Source: Paenibacillus whitsoniae (GTDB lineage Bacteria; Bacillota; Bacilli; Paenibacillales; NBRC-103111). Taken from it: 64,000 nucleotides of DNA. The stretch lies in assembly GCF_003955665.1 (NCBI RefSeq), contig NZ_RXHU01000009.1:20903-84902 (forward strand), given 5' to 3'. Within the stretch, counting starts at the first letter, position 1. Each line of letters begins with the position of its first letter. The notes beneath the pieces are model-generated. The model was not told the origin of the DNA and did no database searches. It saw only the letters and a list, made by a program, of their open reading frames with translations. The position numbers and the translations under genes were made by a program. Below are positions 51,525 through 59,934 of the stretch, in pieces.

Positions 51525-53354
51525 TTACTCCACCGTCACACTCTTCGCCAAATTCCGCGGCTTATCCACGTCATTCCCGCGCGCCAGCGACGCGTAGTAG
51601 GAAATCAATTGCAGCGGCACAACCGACAGCGCCGGCGTCAGCAGGTCGAGCGTCTTCGGAATCACGAACGTGCTGTCCACCGATTTCTGCAGCTCAAGCT
51701 CGCCTTCCAATGCGATGCCTAGAACGTTCGCGCCGCGCGCCTTCACTTCCTTGATGTTGCTCACGGTTTTCTCAAGCAGCTCATGCTGCGTCGCGAGCGC
51801 GATCACAGGAATGTCTTCCACGATCAACGCAAGCGTGCCGTGCTTCAATTCGCCCGCGGCGTAAGCCTCGGAGTGAATATAAGAGATCTCTTTGAGCTTC
51901 AGCGAGCCTTCGAGCGCTACCGCGTAGTCCAGACCACGGCCGATGAAGAACAAATTGTCGTGCTTCGCCATTTCTCCCGCCACGCCTTTCAGCGCATCGG
52001 ACTGCTTCAGAATCTCTTCCACTTGACCCGGCAGCTCTTTCATCGCCGCGATCACGGCAGCCACTTCCTCGGCTGTTTGCGTGCCCAATTCCTGGGCCAT
52101 ATACAAGCCCAACAGGTAGAACGCGATCAACTGCGACGTATACGCTTTGGTCGACGCTACCGCAATTTCCGGCCCTGCCCATGTCGTAATAATGTCGTTC
52201 GCTTCACGCGCCACGGAGCTGCCGACAACGTTCGTAATCGCCAGCACGTGCGCGCCGCAACGCTTCGCTTCACGCAGCGCAGCCAGCGTATCCGCCGTTT
52301 CGCCGGATTGGCTCACGACAATCACGAGCGTATCTTTCGTAATAATCGGGGAACGATAACGATATTCCGATGCCACATCCGTCTCAACCGGAATGCGAGC
52401 CAATTTCTCGATCACATATTTGCCGACCATCCCGGCATGGTACGCAGTTCCGCACGCGACAATATGCACACGGTTAATCGAACGCAGTTGTTCCGGTGTC
52501 ATGCTAATCTCTTTCAAGACAACGCTACGGCCGTCCGGGGAAATTCTGCTGCCCATCGTGTCACGGTAAGCTTTCGGCTGATCATAAATCTCTTTCAACA
52601 TAAAATGATCAAATCCGGCCTTTTCCGCGGTTACAATGTCCCAATCGACATGGAACATTTCCCTGGAAATAAAATTCCCCTCTAAAGTCATCAATTCGAC
52701 ACTATCTTTCGTCAACAGCGCCATTTCCCCGTCGTTCAGAATGAACACGTTGCGCGTATACTCCAGAATCGCCGGAATATCCGACCCGATAAAGTTCTCA
52801 CCTTCGCCGATCCCGATAATAAGCGGGCTAGCTTGACGTACGGCAACCAGACGATCCGGTTCATACTCCGTCAGCACGCCTAACGCAAAAGCGCCTGTCA
52901 TCTGCTTCACGGCCTTCTGTACGGCTTTCAGGATGTCGCCCTCGTACAGGCTCGCGATCAAGTGTGAGATTACCTCCGTATCTGTTTCCGATACAAATAC
53001 GTGGCCTTTCTCGATGAGTTCTTCTTTCAGCGTAATGTAGTTCTCGATAATGCCGTTGTGCACGACAGAGAACTTCAAGGAATTATCGGTATGCGGATGC
53101 GAGTTGACATCCGATGGCTTCCCGTGGGTTGCCCAACGCGTATGCCCAATGCCCACATTCCCGCTCAGCGGCGTTTCATCCAGCTTGGATTCGAGATTCG
53201 CGATGCGGCCCTTCGCCTTCTTGATTTGCAGGCCATCCGCCGTATACACCGCTACGCCTGCCGAGTCGTACCCGCGATACTCCAGCTTTTTGAGGCCTTC
53301 CAATAAAATCTCCTGAGAATTACGCTTTCCAATATAGCCAACAATTCCGCACAT
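51525..53354 (-). CDS. glmS: Glutamine-fructose-6-phosphate aminotransferase
   Basis: A 609-residue enzyme making glucosamine-6-phosphate, the first step to UDP-GlcNAc. The N-terminal glutaminase has the catalytic Cys2 (MCGIVGYIGKRNSQEILLEGL) and GHTRWATHGKPSDVNSHPH. Two SIS domains follow (VSQSGETADTLAALREAK and a later copy), with the conserved C-terminus PRNLAKSVTVE. The ATG follows GGAGG. It is regulated by a self-cleaving ribozyme in the leader. Confidence 0.98.
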   Translation of the reverse strand: MCGIVGYIGKRNSQEILLEGLKKLEYRGYDSAGVAVYTADGLQIKKAKGRIANLESKLDETPLSGNVGIGHTRWATHGKPSDVNSHPHTDNSLKFSVVHNGIIENYITLKEELIEKGHVFVSETDTEVISHLIASLYEGDILKAVQKAVKQMTGAFALGVLTEYEPDRLVAVRQASPLIIGIGEGENFIGSDIPAILEYTRNVFILNDGEMALLTKDSVELMTLEGNFISREMFHVDWDIVTAEKAGFDHFMLKEIYDQPKAYRDTMGSRISPDGRSVVLKEISMTPEQLRSINRVHIVACGTAYHAGMVGKYVIEKLARIPVETDVASEYRYRSPIITKDTLVIVVSQSGETADTLAALREAKRCGAHVLAITNVVGSSVAREANDIITTWAGPEIAVASTKAYTSQLIAFYLLGLYMAQELGTQTAEEVAAVIAAMKELPGQVEEILKQSDALKGVAGEMAKHDNLFFIGRGLDYAVALEGSLKLKEISYIHSEAYAAGELKHGTLALIVEDIPVIALATQHELLEKTVSNIKEVKARGANVLGIALEGELELQKSVDSTFVIPKTLDLLTPALSVVPLQLISYYASLARGNDVDKPRNLAKSVTVE

Positions 53355-53479
53355 AGTTAATAAACCTCCAGTTAGTTATAAGCCCGTTCACAAGGCTGTT
53401 TGTCAAAGATCATCACAAAATAAAACCATCTATAAGGACGATTGCATAAGTTCACGATTATCAAAAAAGTGGATGTTGG

Positions 53480-53650
53480 ATCCTTGTCTGCCCGGTCGCC
53501 CGCGCAATTTTGCTCTCCAACTTAACGGCATTCCTGTGTGCCGGAAGGTCCCCGCCGAATGTTTCGAACACCTTCACCTCGTCAACTCGCCGCGCAGCAG
53601 CAGTAACGTTTCCCTGCTTTTCCGTCCCGCTCGCGAGTCCTGGCGCTATT
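53480..53650 (-). ncRNA. glmS ribozyme (glucosamine-6-phosphate responsive)
   Basis: On the minus strand the leader contains the conserved parts of the glmS ribozyme. These are the cleavage region AGCGCCAGGAC (cleavage expected just 5' of GCGCC, between 53647 and 53646), the GTTGACGAGG core, the GTGTTCGAAACATTCGGCGG segment and the downstream stem-loops to the GGGCGACCGGG region. In bacilli, glucosamine-6-phosphate triggers cleavage and mRNA decay. It lies 125-300 bases before the glmS start. Boundaries are approximate. Confidence 0.88.
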
Positions 53651-53747
53651 TTAAAATCTGCAACAACCTCTGCCCTGCCTTTCCTTCTTGAGTAACTACA
53701 TCATATGCATTTTTCACGAAGCATGCAACCTCTATTTCCTAGAGGAA

Positions 53748-53916
53748 GTTCAAAAAGCTGTCTTTTGATCACGAAGAGAAGTCAGGAAGCGAATTCGGCG
53801 TCGAATCTTGCGTTCAGCTTTGAACTGCGGTGCTCATGTAGGTTTTGCCTACACTCCGCTCCTCCTTCTTCAGCTTCTCGCAACCTTCTCGGTGCTGAAA
53901 AGCCTGCTTTTTGAAC
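53748..53916. repeat. 169-base element with perfect terminal inverted repeats
   Basis: GTTCAAAAAGC at 53748-53758 is the exact complement of GCTTTTTGAAC at 53906-53916. The interior is GC-richer, carries further partial self-complementarity and has no gene. It lies between glmM and the glmS ribozyme. The form is that of a small non-autonomous or intergenic repeat (MITE- or REP-like). Confidence 0.65.
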
Positions 53917-53979
53917 ACGTACTTATTCAATCCCCTAGCCCGCCCATAACAGGCGAACCGGGGGTTCATAAACGCAATT

Positions 53980-55320
53980 TTACACTAATTGCTCTTGAAT
54001 CACTTTTGCAATATCGTGCACGTAAGCTTCGACTTGTTCCTTGTCCGGGCCTTCCGCCATGACACGGATCAGCGACTCCGTACCGGACGGACGCACAAGC
54101 ACGCGGCCGTTGTCGCCAAGCTCGGCTTCCACCTTACGGATCGCTTCCTCGACCACCGCATTGCCTTGCAGCTTGCTCTTATCCGCGACACGCACATTCA
54201 CCAGCAGCTGCGGGAACTTGCGCATGATGCCTTTGAGCTCGCTCAGCTTGCGGCCGGACTCGACCAGCGTATTCATCAGCTGCAGCGCCGTCAAAATACC
54301 ATCTCCCGTGGAGATGTAGTCAAGGAAGATCACATGCCCCGACTGCTCGCCGCCCAGGTTGTAGCCGCCCTTGCGCATCGCTTCCATCACATAACGGTCG
54401 CCTACGGCCGTTTGCAAAGCCTTCAACCCCGCTTTTTCAATCCCCTTGAAAAAGCCGATATTCGCCATCACCGTCGTCACGATGGTGCCGTGGTTCAGCT
54501 TCCCTTGGCGATTCAGCGCATCGCCAAGAATGCTCAGGATGAAGTCGCCGTCGACTTCATCGCCGTTCTCATCGATCGCGATCAGCCGATCCGCGTCGCC
54601 GTCAAAAGCAAGACCGATGGCTGCGCCATGCTTAACCACCTCGGCGCGAAGCCGCTCCGGGTGGGTCGAGCCGCACGCATCGTTGATGTTCCGCCCATTG
54701 GGCTCCGCCCCAATGGTGATCACTTCCGCGCCAAGCTCGCGGAAGACCGCTGGCGCCAGCTCATAGGCGGAGCCATGCGCGCAGTCAAGAACGACCTTGT
54801 ATCCATCGAACTTCGCGGATACCGTCTCTTTCAAAAACGCCAGATAAGCCAGCTTCGCATCCGGCTGATCGGTCACCGTGCCGATCTCGCCGCCGACAGG
54901 GCGAGGCAGTTCATCGACGGCTGCGTCCAGCAGCTGTTCAATTTCATTTTCTGTCTCATCCAGAAGCTTGAAGCCGTCCCCGCCAAAAAACTTAATCCCG
55001 TTATCCTCAACCGGGTTGTGCGAAGCCGAAATCATCACGCCGGCATCCGCGCCCAGCGTTTTCGTCAAATACGCGACCGCCGGCGTGCTGACCACACCGA
55101 TGCGAATCACATCCACACCGATGGACAAGAGACCCGCCACGAGCGAAGCCTCCAGCATCGGTCCCGAAACCCGCGTATCGCGGCCGATAACAACCTTCGG
55201 ATGCTTTGCTTGTCTCGTGAGAACATAACCGCCGCAGCGGCCTACTTTATAAGCTAATTCCGGTGTCAGCTCGCCGTTGGCGACGCCGCGCACACCGTCC
55301 GTACCAAAATATTTCCCCAT
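53980..55320 (-). CDS. glmM: Phosphoglucosamine mutase
   Basis: A 446-residue enzyme converting glucosamine-6-phosphate to glucosamine-1-phosphate. The active-site serine is in [23 protein letters not shown], the metal loop is [12 protein letters not shown], and [11 protein letters not shown] and [15 protein letters not shown] are the sugar- and phosphate-binding loops. It is in the conserved unit cdaA-cdaR-glmM-glmS. c-di-AMP synthase CdaA is known to be modulated by GlmM in bacilli. Confidence 0.97.
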   Translation of the reverse strand: MGKYFGTDGVRGVANGELTPELAYKVGRCGGYVLTRQAKHPKVVIGRDTRVSGPMLEASLVAGLLSIGVDVIRIGVVSTPAVAYLTKTLGADAGVMISASHNPVEDNGIKFFGGDGFKLLDETENEIEQLLDAAVDELPRPVGGEIGTVTDQPDAKLAYLAFLKETVSAKFDGYKVVLDCAHGSAYELAPAVFRELGAEVITIGAEPNGRNINDACGSTHPERLRAEVVKHGAAIGLAFDGDADRLIAIDENGDEVDGDFILSILGDALNRQGKLNHGTIVTTVMANIGFFKGIEKAGLKALQTAVGDRYVMEAMRKGGYNLGGEQSGHVIFLDYISTGDGILTALQLMNTLVESGRKLSELKGIMRKFPQLLVNVRVADKSKLQGNAVVEEAIRKVEAELGDNGRVLVRPSGTESLIRVMAEGPDKEQVEAYVHDIAKVIQEQLV

Positions 55321-55350
55321 TTTTAACTTCTCCTCTTTCTCTATCTCCCA

Positions 55351-56592
55351 TTATGGCGCCTTGGTTTTTTCGCTGATTTCAACGCTTGCCTTAACCTCTT
55401 GCGGAACAGCCAGCTTCACGTAAGTCGGTAAGTTCATCGTCACCTTCAGCTCATGCTTGCCCGGCGGTAAATTGCTTACATCTAGTATCGCTTGGATATC
55501 TTGAACTTTCAATTGGTCAATGATGGCAGGAGCACCCTCAACGGTAATATTGAGGTTCCCCGTCTCCGGCTGCACCACTTTCGTAACGTAATTCTCATTG
55601 CCGCCGATAATCGTAATCGGTACATTCTCAATCGCCCTCGTAACGGACGGAACAATTTCCACATGCACCGTGACTTTGGCCGGATCTACCTGTGTTACTT
55701 TATTCCGGAGAGGAATGTCCTGTGTAAAGTCTTTCGTTTCTGTCAAATCCTGCAAACTCAGCTGAGGACCTTGGTAGAACTCCAGACGATCCACGACATC
55801 CTGCGTTCCGTACACCGTCACTTTGTCTGGGGTCTGCGTCACCATCGCAACCGCATAGCCCTTCGGCGGCTCGCCGCTGATTTTGAGTTGAAGCGGAATC
55901 GTCTGGAACGGACTCGTAATCGGTACTTCGACATCGACGACGGAAGGATTGAGGTTAATGTTTTGCGTCAATTCCTTGCCTTCTTTATCGTAAGCCTGCA
56001 GTCTGACCTGCTTCGTCACCGCCGATTGGGCTTTATCCACCGACACTTCGCCGCGGACATTCTCAATCCGGTCAAGCTGACTCGTCGGCGCCGTGATATA
56101 CACCTTGGCCGGCTTGATAATCGGTTGTCCCGCTTTCAGCCCTTCCGACGGCGTGCCTTTCACATTAATGACGATAGGCACCTCTTTCATCTGCAGCTCT
56201 TCAATCACCACATGCACAGTGCGAGGCACAATTGTAACATCGACATCCGTCGGAAAACCGACAGGCGTCAGCATCAGCTGGTGATCTCCTTTGCCGACCT
56301 GCGTCAAATCCAACTGGATTTGGTACGTATTGCTCGCAGTCACTTTTTTGACCGCCGATTCTTTCCCTTTAATCAACACCTGTACGTTCGCAGGCTCCAA
56401 GGTGGAGAGATAATAATGTGTGTTATCATACTTCGTGGTAATCGACACATTATTAATTGTTTCCTCGCGTTCACGAATCGGCGAGCTTCCGGAAATATTC
56501 GTCTCTTCCATATGTACGACAACCCACAACAGAATTCCTATCACGAGCGCGACAACTCGCACCACATTCGTATTGCGCAGCCATTTATCCAT
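55351..56592 (-). CDS. cdaR: YbbR-repeat protein, regulator of CdaA
   Basis: A 413-residue protein: an N-terminal membrane helix (VVRVVALVIGILLWVVVHM) followed by about four YbbR beta-domains outside the cell. CdaR proteins modulate the neighbouring diadenylate cyclase. It overlaps cdaA by eight bases, so translation is coupled. Confidence 0.95.
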   Translation of the reverse strand: MDKWLRNTNVVRVVALVIGILLWVVVHMEETNISGSSPIREREETINNVSITTKYDNTHYYLSTLEPANVQVLIKGKESAVKKVTASNTYQIQLDLTQVGKGDHQLMLTPVGFPTDVDVTIVPRTVHVVIEELQMKEVPIVINVKGTPSEGLKAGQPIIKPAKVYITAPTSQLDRIENVRGEVSVDKAQSAVTKQVRLQAYDKEGKELTQNINLNPSVVDVEVPITSPFQTIPLQLKISGEPPKGYAVAMVTQTPDKVTVYGTQDVVDRLEFYQGPQLSLQDLTETKDFTQDIPLRNKVTQVDPAKVTVHVEIVPSVTRAIENVPITIIGGNENYVTKVVQPETGNLNITVEGAPAIIDQLKVQDIQAILDVSNLPPGKHELKVTMNLPTYVKLAVPQEVKASVEISEKTKAP

Positions 56593-57400
56593 TTGAACGC
56601 CCCCACCACTTCAAGAATGGGTTCTTTTCTTTCGCTTTCGCCTTCGGCTTCAGCTCTTCGAACAGCTTCGCGATCAGCGATTCCTCTTTGATATCCCGTA
56701 CGATATGCCCGTTCATCGACAGCGAAATTTGTCCGGTTTCCTCCGATACGACAACGCACATCGCATCCGACACCTCCGTCATTCCGATTGCCGCCCGATG
56801 GCGCGTACCTAACTCCTTGGATATGAAAGGATTTTCAGAAAGCGGCAAATAGCAGCCCGCAGCCATTAATTGCCCTTGGCGAATAATCACCGCGCCATCA
56901 TGCAGCGGGGTATTCGGTATGAAAATATTAATGAGCAGCTCACCGCTGATTTTGCTCTCAATCGCGATGCCCGATTCAATATAATCCGTGAGCCCTGTCT
57001 CTTTTTCAAATACAATTAACGCCCCTATTTTTCGCTTTGCTAAATAATTAGCGGCCCTAATGACCTCGCCGATCCGTTTATTCACGTCCTGGTCCTCTTC
57101 CGAGGAAGCCCGGCTGAATATTTTCCCCCGGCCCAGCTGCTCCAGCGCCCTTCTGAGCTCCGGCTGAAAAATCACGATAACCCCCAGAACCCCAAAGGTA
57201 AACGTTTGATTCATCATCCACTGCAGGGTGCTCAGTTGGAACCAGATGCTGACCGCCCATGCGATCACGACGACAAGAATCCCTTTCATGAGCTGGATGG
57301 CCCTTGTCCCGCGAACGAGCAGGATCAGTTTGTAAATCACATAGCTGACGATTAGAATATCTACAATATCCTTAGCCGATATGCTCGTGAGTAAATCCAT
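56585..57400 (-). CDS. cdaA: Diadenylate cyclase CdaA
   Basis: A 271-residue enzyme making c-di-AMP. Three N-terminal membrane helices (about 12-75) are followed by a DAC domain with the DGA motif (Asp168-Gly-Ala) and the RHR motif (GTRHRAAIGM, residues 200-202). It heads the operon that continues to glmS and links cell-wall precursor supply to c-di-AMP. Confidence 0.97.
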   Translation of the reverse strand: MDLLTSISAKDIVDILIVSYVIYKLILLVRGTRAIQLMKGILVVVIAWAVSIWFQLSTLQWMMNQTFTFGVLGVIVIFQPELRRALEQLGRGKIFSRASSEEDQDVNKRIGEVIRAANYLAKRKIGALIVFEKETGLTDYIESGIAIESKISGELLINIFIPNTPLHDGAVIIRQGQLMAAGCYLPLSENPFISKELGTRHRAAIGMTEVSDAMCVVVSEETGQISLSMNGHIVRDIKEESLIAKLFEELKPKAKAKEKNPFLKWWGRSNG

Positions 57401-57529
57401 ATTAGACTCCCCCAGGCGACTGAACCTTTGTTCTCTCTATACCTAGAATCATATCATAATCCTAGATATACTTCTATTTTTCCGGCTCCGCTCGGCAAGA
57501 AATGGTTCAATTTTCCTATAGAACACAAC

Positions 57530-57570
57530 AAAAACGCCCTCCCCTAGCAATCCGCTAAGAAGAGGACGTC
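57530..57570 (-). terminator. Intrinsic terminator after rsiW
   Basis: On the minus strand GACGTCCTC...TTAGC pairs with GCTA...GGGAGGGCG and runs into TTTTTG, a few bases past the rsiW stop. Confidence 0.7.
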
Positions 57571-57573
57571 AGA

Positions 57574-58179
57574 TTATGACGTCAGTTCGTTCACAAACTC
57601 GCCAATCTTGTACCATACCCAGCCCAACGCTTCATCGACTTGTTTGACTTGCCCCGAAATGTGAGCCGTTGAAGCCAGATTCAACGAGCCGTCAATGACG
57701 ACGAGATTCCCCGTCACGTCTCCCTCAACCTGCAAATTTCCCCGTTTCACTACGAGATCGCCATTCACCGTATGCCCTTTCGGCACAATCACCGTATCGC
57801 CCTGGATCACGATCTCCTGCAGATTCGTTCCCTGAACCATCAGGCCTGCGTCGTTGTTCCACATCGAAACATAACTTCCGAACATCACCACAGCAAAAAC
57901 CGCCGCAACCGAAGCCGCCGGATGTCGGCGTACCCAATTCATCCAGGAGTTCCGCGACTTCTCCGGCGGCAGTCCGCTCATAATCTGTGCGGTAAGCCCA
58001 GATGGCGCTTTAGTGGATGGCAGCATTCTAACCAAGGCGTCCGTCTTCTCCAATTGCTTAAACGTTTCGTGGCACGCCCTGCAAGCGAGCAAATGCTCCT
58101 TCAACTGAATCGATTCGGCCCCTCGCAAATCACCGTCGAGATATTCATGTATGAGCGGGAGGGCTTCCTTGCAATTCAT
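57574..58179 (-). CDS. rsiW: Anti-sigma factor with a bactofilin-like external tail
   Basis: A 201-residue membrane protein. The zinc-binding anti-sigma domain has His29, Cys33 and Cys36 (HLLACRAC), and the membrane helix is about 86-106 (AASVAAVFAVVMFGSYVSMW). The external part is a run of beta repeats (GDTVIVPKGHTVNGDLVV, KRGNLQVEGDVTGNLVVIDG) resembling polymer-forming bactofilin-type sheets, not typical of Bacillus RsiW. The ATG at 58179 is chosen over an upstream in-frame start because of the GGGGTGG site. It lies downstream of sigW. Confidence 0.9.
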   Translation of the reverse strand: MNCKEALPLIHEYLDGDLRGAESIQLKEHLLACRACHETFKQLEKTDALVRMLPSTKAPSGLTAQIMSGLPPEKSRNSWMNWVRRHPAASVAAVFAVVMFGSYVSMWNNDAGLMVQGTNLQEIVIQGDTVIVPKGHTVNGDLVVKRGNLQVEGDVTGNLVVIDGSLNLASTAHISGQVKQVDEALGWVWYKIGEFVNELTS

Positions 58180-58283
58180 GTGCAGCCACCCCTTTCTTGG
58201 AAAATAAGCATGATGTCTGCGTAAGCCGTCTATACAGCTCACGCAACTTGTGCATTACAATACGTATGAATTTTGGAATTGTT

Positions 58284-58880
58284 TCACTTTGGAACAGGAT
58301 TTGTGCTAACAACTTCTTCCTCCTGCTCCAGTTTCTTGCGCAAGTACTCCCGGCCGCGATGCACACGCGTTTTGATCGTCGTTACCGGCATATCCAGCAC
58401 ATCGCTGATCTCCTGCAGCGACATATCGTGCAAGTAGCGCAGCACAACGATTGACTTATATTTTTCAGGCAGCGAAGCAATCGCACGGTGAATCTGCGCC
58501 TGTGTCTCCGAGACGATCAGCTGCTCTTCCGGTGTATCTTCGTCGCTCGGCAGCATCGCGTAAAAATCCGCGCCTTCGCCATCGCTCATTTCTGCATCAA
58601 GCGAATACGTATTACGTCTACGACGGAGCTTATCGATACACAGATTCGTGCCGATGCGAAAAATCCACGTCGAAAACTTCTGATTCTCATCATAGCGATG
58701 CAAATTGGTATACACGCGCAGGAACGTCTCCTGCACCGCATCCTCGGCTTCTTGCTTGTTATTCAGCATGCGGTAAGCTAAATGAAAGATCTTATCCTTA
58801 TAGAGCTCTACAAGCTCGGCAAAAGCGTTCCGATCCCCATTTCTGGCCAGCTTAGCCAGTCGTGCTTCAACAAAGTTCAA
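58284..58880 (-). CDS. sigW: ECF sigma factor SigW
   Basis: A 198-residue ECF sigma factor. Region 2 is NAFAELVELYKDKIFHLAYRMLNNKQEAEDAVQETFLRVY and region 4 is LPEKYKSIVVLRYLHDMSLQEISDVLDMPVTTIKTRVHRG. SigW answers cell-envelope stress such as antimicrobial peptides. It starts at TTG 58880, eight bases after GGAGG. The nearest ATG on that strand is out of frame. The adjacent anti-sigma gene supports the assignment. Confidence 0.95.
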   Translation of the reverse strand: MNFVEARLAKLARNGDRNAFAELVELYKDKIFHLAYRMLNNKQEAEDAVQETFLRVYTNLHRYDENQKFSTWIFRIGTNLCIDKLRRRRNTYSLDAEMSDGEGADFYAMLPSDEDTPEEQLIVSETQAQIHRAIASLPEKYKSIVVLRYLHDMSLQEISDVLDMPVTTIKTRVHRGREYLRKKLEQEEEVVSTNPVPK

Positions 58881-58934
58881 TGCATTATCCTCCGACTTCT
58901 CGACAATTCAAATCTCTATCTTATCTATACACAG

Positions 58935-59807
58935 TCAGGCCTTTTTATTTTCAGAAATCAGAATTCCGCCCAAAATGAACAGCATCCCGATCCACTGGAT
59001 CCCGCCCACCGGCTCTCCTAGAATCAGCAAAGCGGCAATGATCGCCACCGGCAGCTCCACGGACCCCAGCATCGCAGCTAACGTACTGCCAACACGCGGT
59101 ATCCCGATATTAAAAGCGATCGTCGGCACCACCTGCCCAAGAAGGCCCAGCAGCAGGCCCCAGAGGATGAGTTCCCCGCTGCCTGCCTCCATAAAGACGG
59201 TCGGCGGGTACAGCACATACATAATCGGCAGCGAAGCCGTGAGCATAATGGCTGAATTCATCAGAGGCGGAAGATTGCTTGGAATCTGACCCGTGAAAAA
59301 AAGAAACAAACTGTACGTCAGCGCCGATAACAGTCCGTACATGACACCCAGCGGGCTGAGCTGCCCCCAATCCGTCTCGAGCACGTTCACAGCCAGCAGC
59401 GTCCCCACGAAAATCATTGCAATCGCGAGCAGCTCCGCCTTCCGCGGCAGCCGTCTGCGAAAGAGACAGTCCAGCCCGATCGTCATCCACGTAAACTGGA
59501 ACAGCAGAATGATCGAAAGCGACGCATTCAGCTCATTTAGCGCGATATTATAGAACACCGTCGTCAACAACAGCCCGAAAATCCCAACCAAGCCAAGCTT
59601 CACCCAAGGCCCTTTAAAAGGATTCACCCTGGACGGTTTATGGCACAAAATAAGGAGCCAGACAAATAGCGTCCCCATTGTGACTTGCGCCGGCGTTATT
59701 TGACCATCGGTGAACCCTTGGCCGTACGCCAACTTAATGAATGAAGACAACAACCCGTAGGATGATGCTCCGATAACGACGAACATAATTGCCAACCAAC
59801 GCCCCAT
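58935..59807 (-). CDS. EamA-family (DMT) transporter
   Basis: A 290-residue permease with ten predicted helices in two EamA halves (GASSYGLLSSFIKLAYGQGF, then PLGVMYGLLSALTYSLFLFFTGQI). Drug/metabolite transporters of this type export small metabolites; the substrate is unknown. It starts at 59807 with a somewhat distant GGAGG site. An ATG eight codons in is an alternative. Confidence 0.88.
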   Translation of the reverse strand: MGRWLAIMFVVIGASSYGLLSSFIKLAYGQGFTDGQITPAQVTMGTLFVWLLILCHKPSRVNPFKGPWVKLGLVGIFGLLLTTVFYNIALNELNASLSIILLFQFTWMTIGLDCLFRRRLPRKAELLAIAMIFVGTLLAVNVLETDWGQLSPLGVMYGLLSALTYSLFLFFTGQIPSNLPPLMNSAIMLTASLPIMYVLYPPTVFMEAGSGELILWGLLLGLLGQVVPTIAFNIGIPRVGSTLAAMLGSVELPVAIIAALLILGEPVGGIQWIGMLFILGGILISENKKA

Positions 59808-59934
59808 GTTGCGCGCTCAAACCTCCAGTCGACGGGCACCTTGCGAGAAGGAAAGAAAAGCCGGAATGCCTGCATCTGCAAGGCCCCCGACTTTGTCATC
59901 CTGTCATGTTCCGTTTCGTTATGTGCGTGGGATA

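Noticed and set aside
53989..55257. A 422-codon frame antisense to glmM, with similar long frames opposite cdaR and ppc
   Set aside because: The minus-strand genes there are unmistakable core enzymes. The plus-strand frames have histidine/arginine-rich composition typical of antisense shadows.
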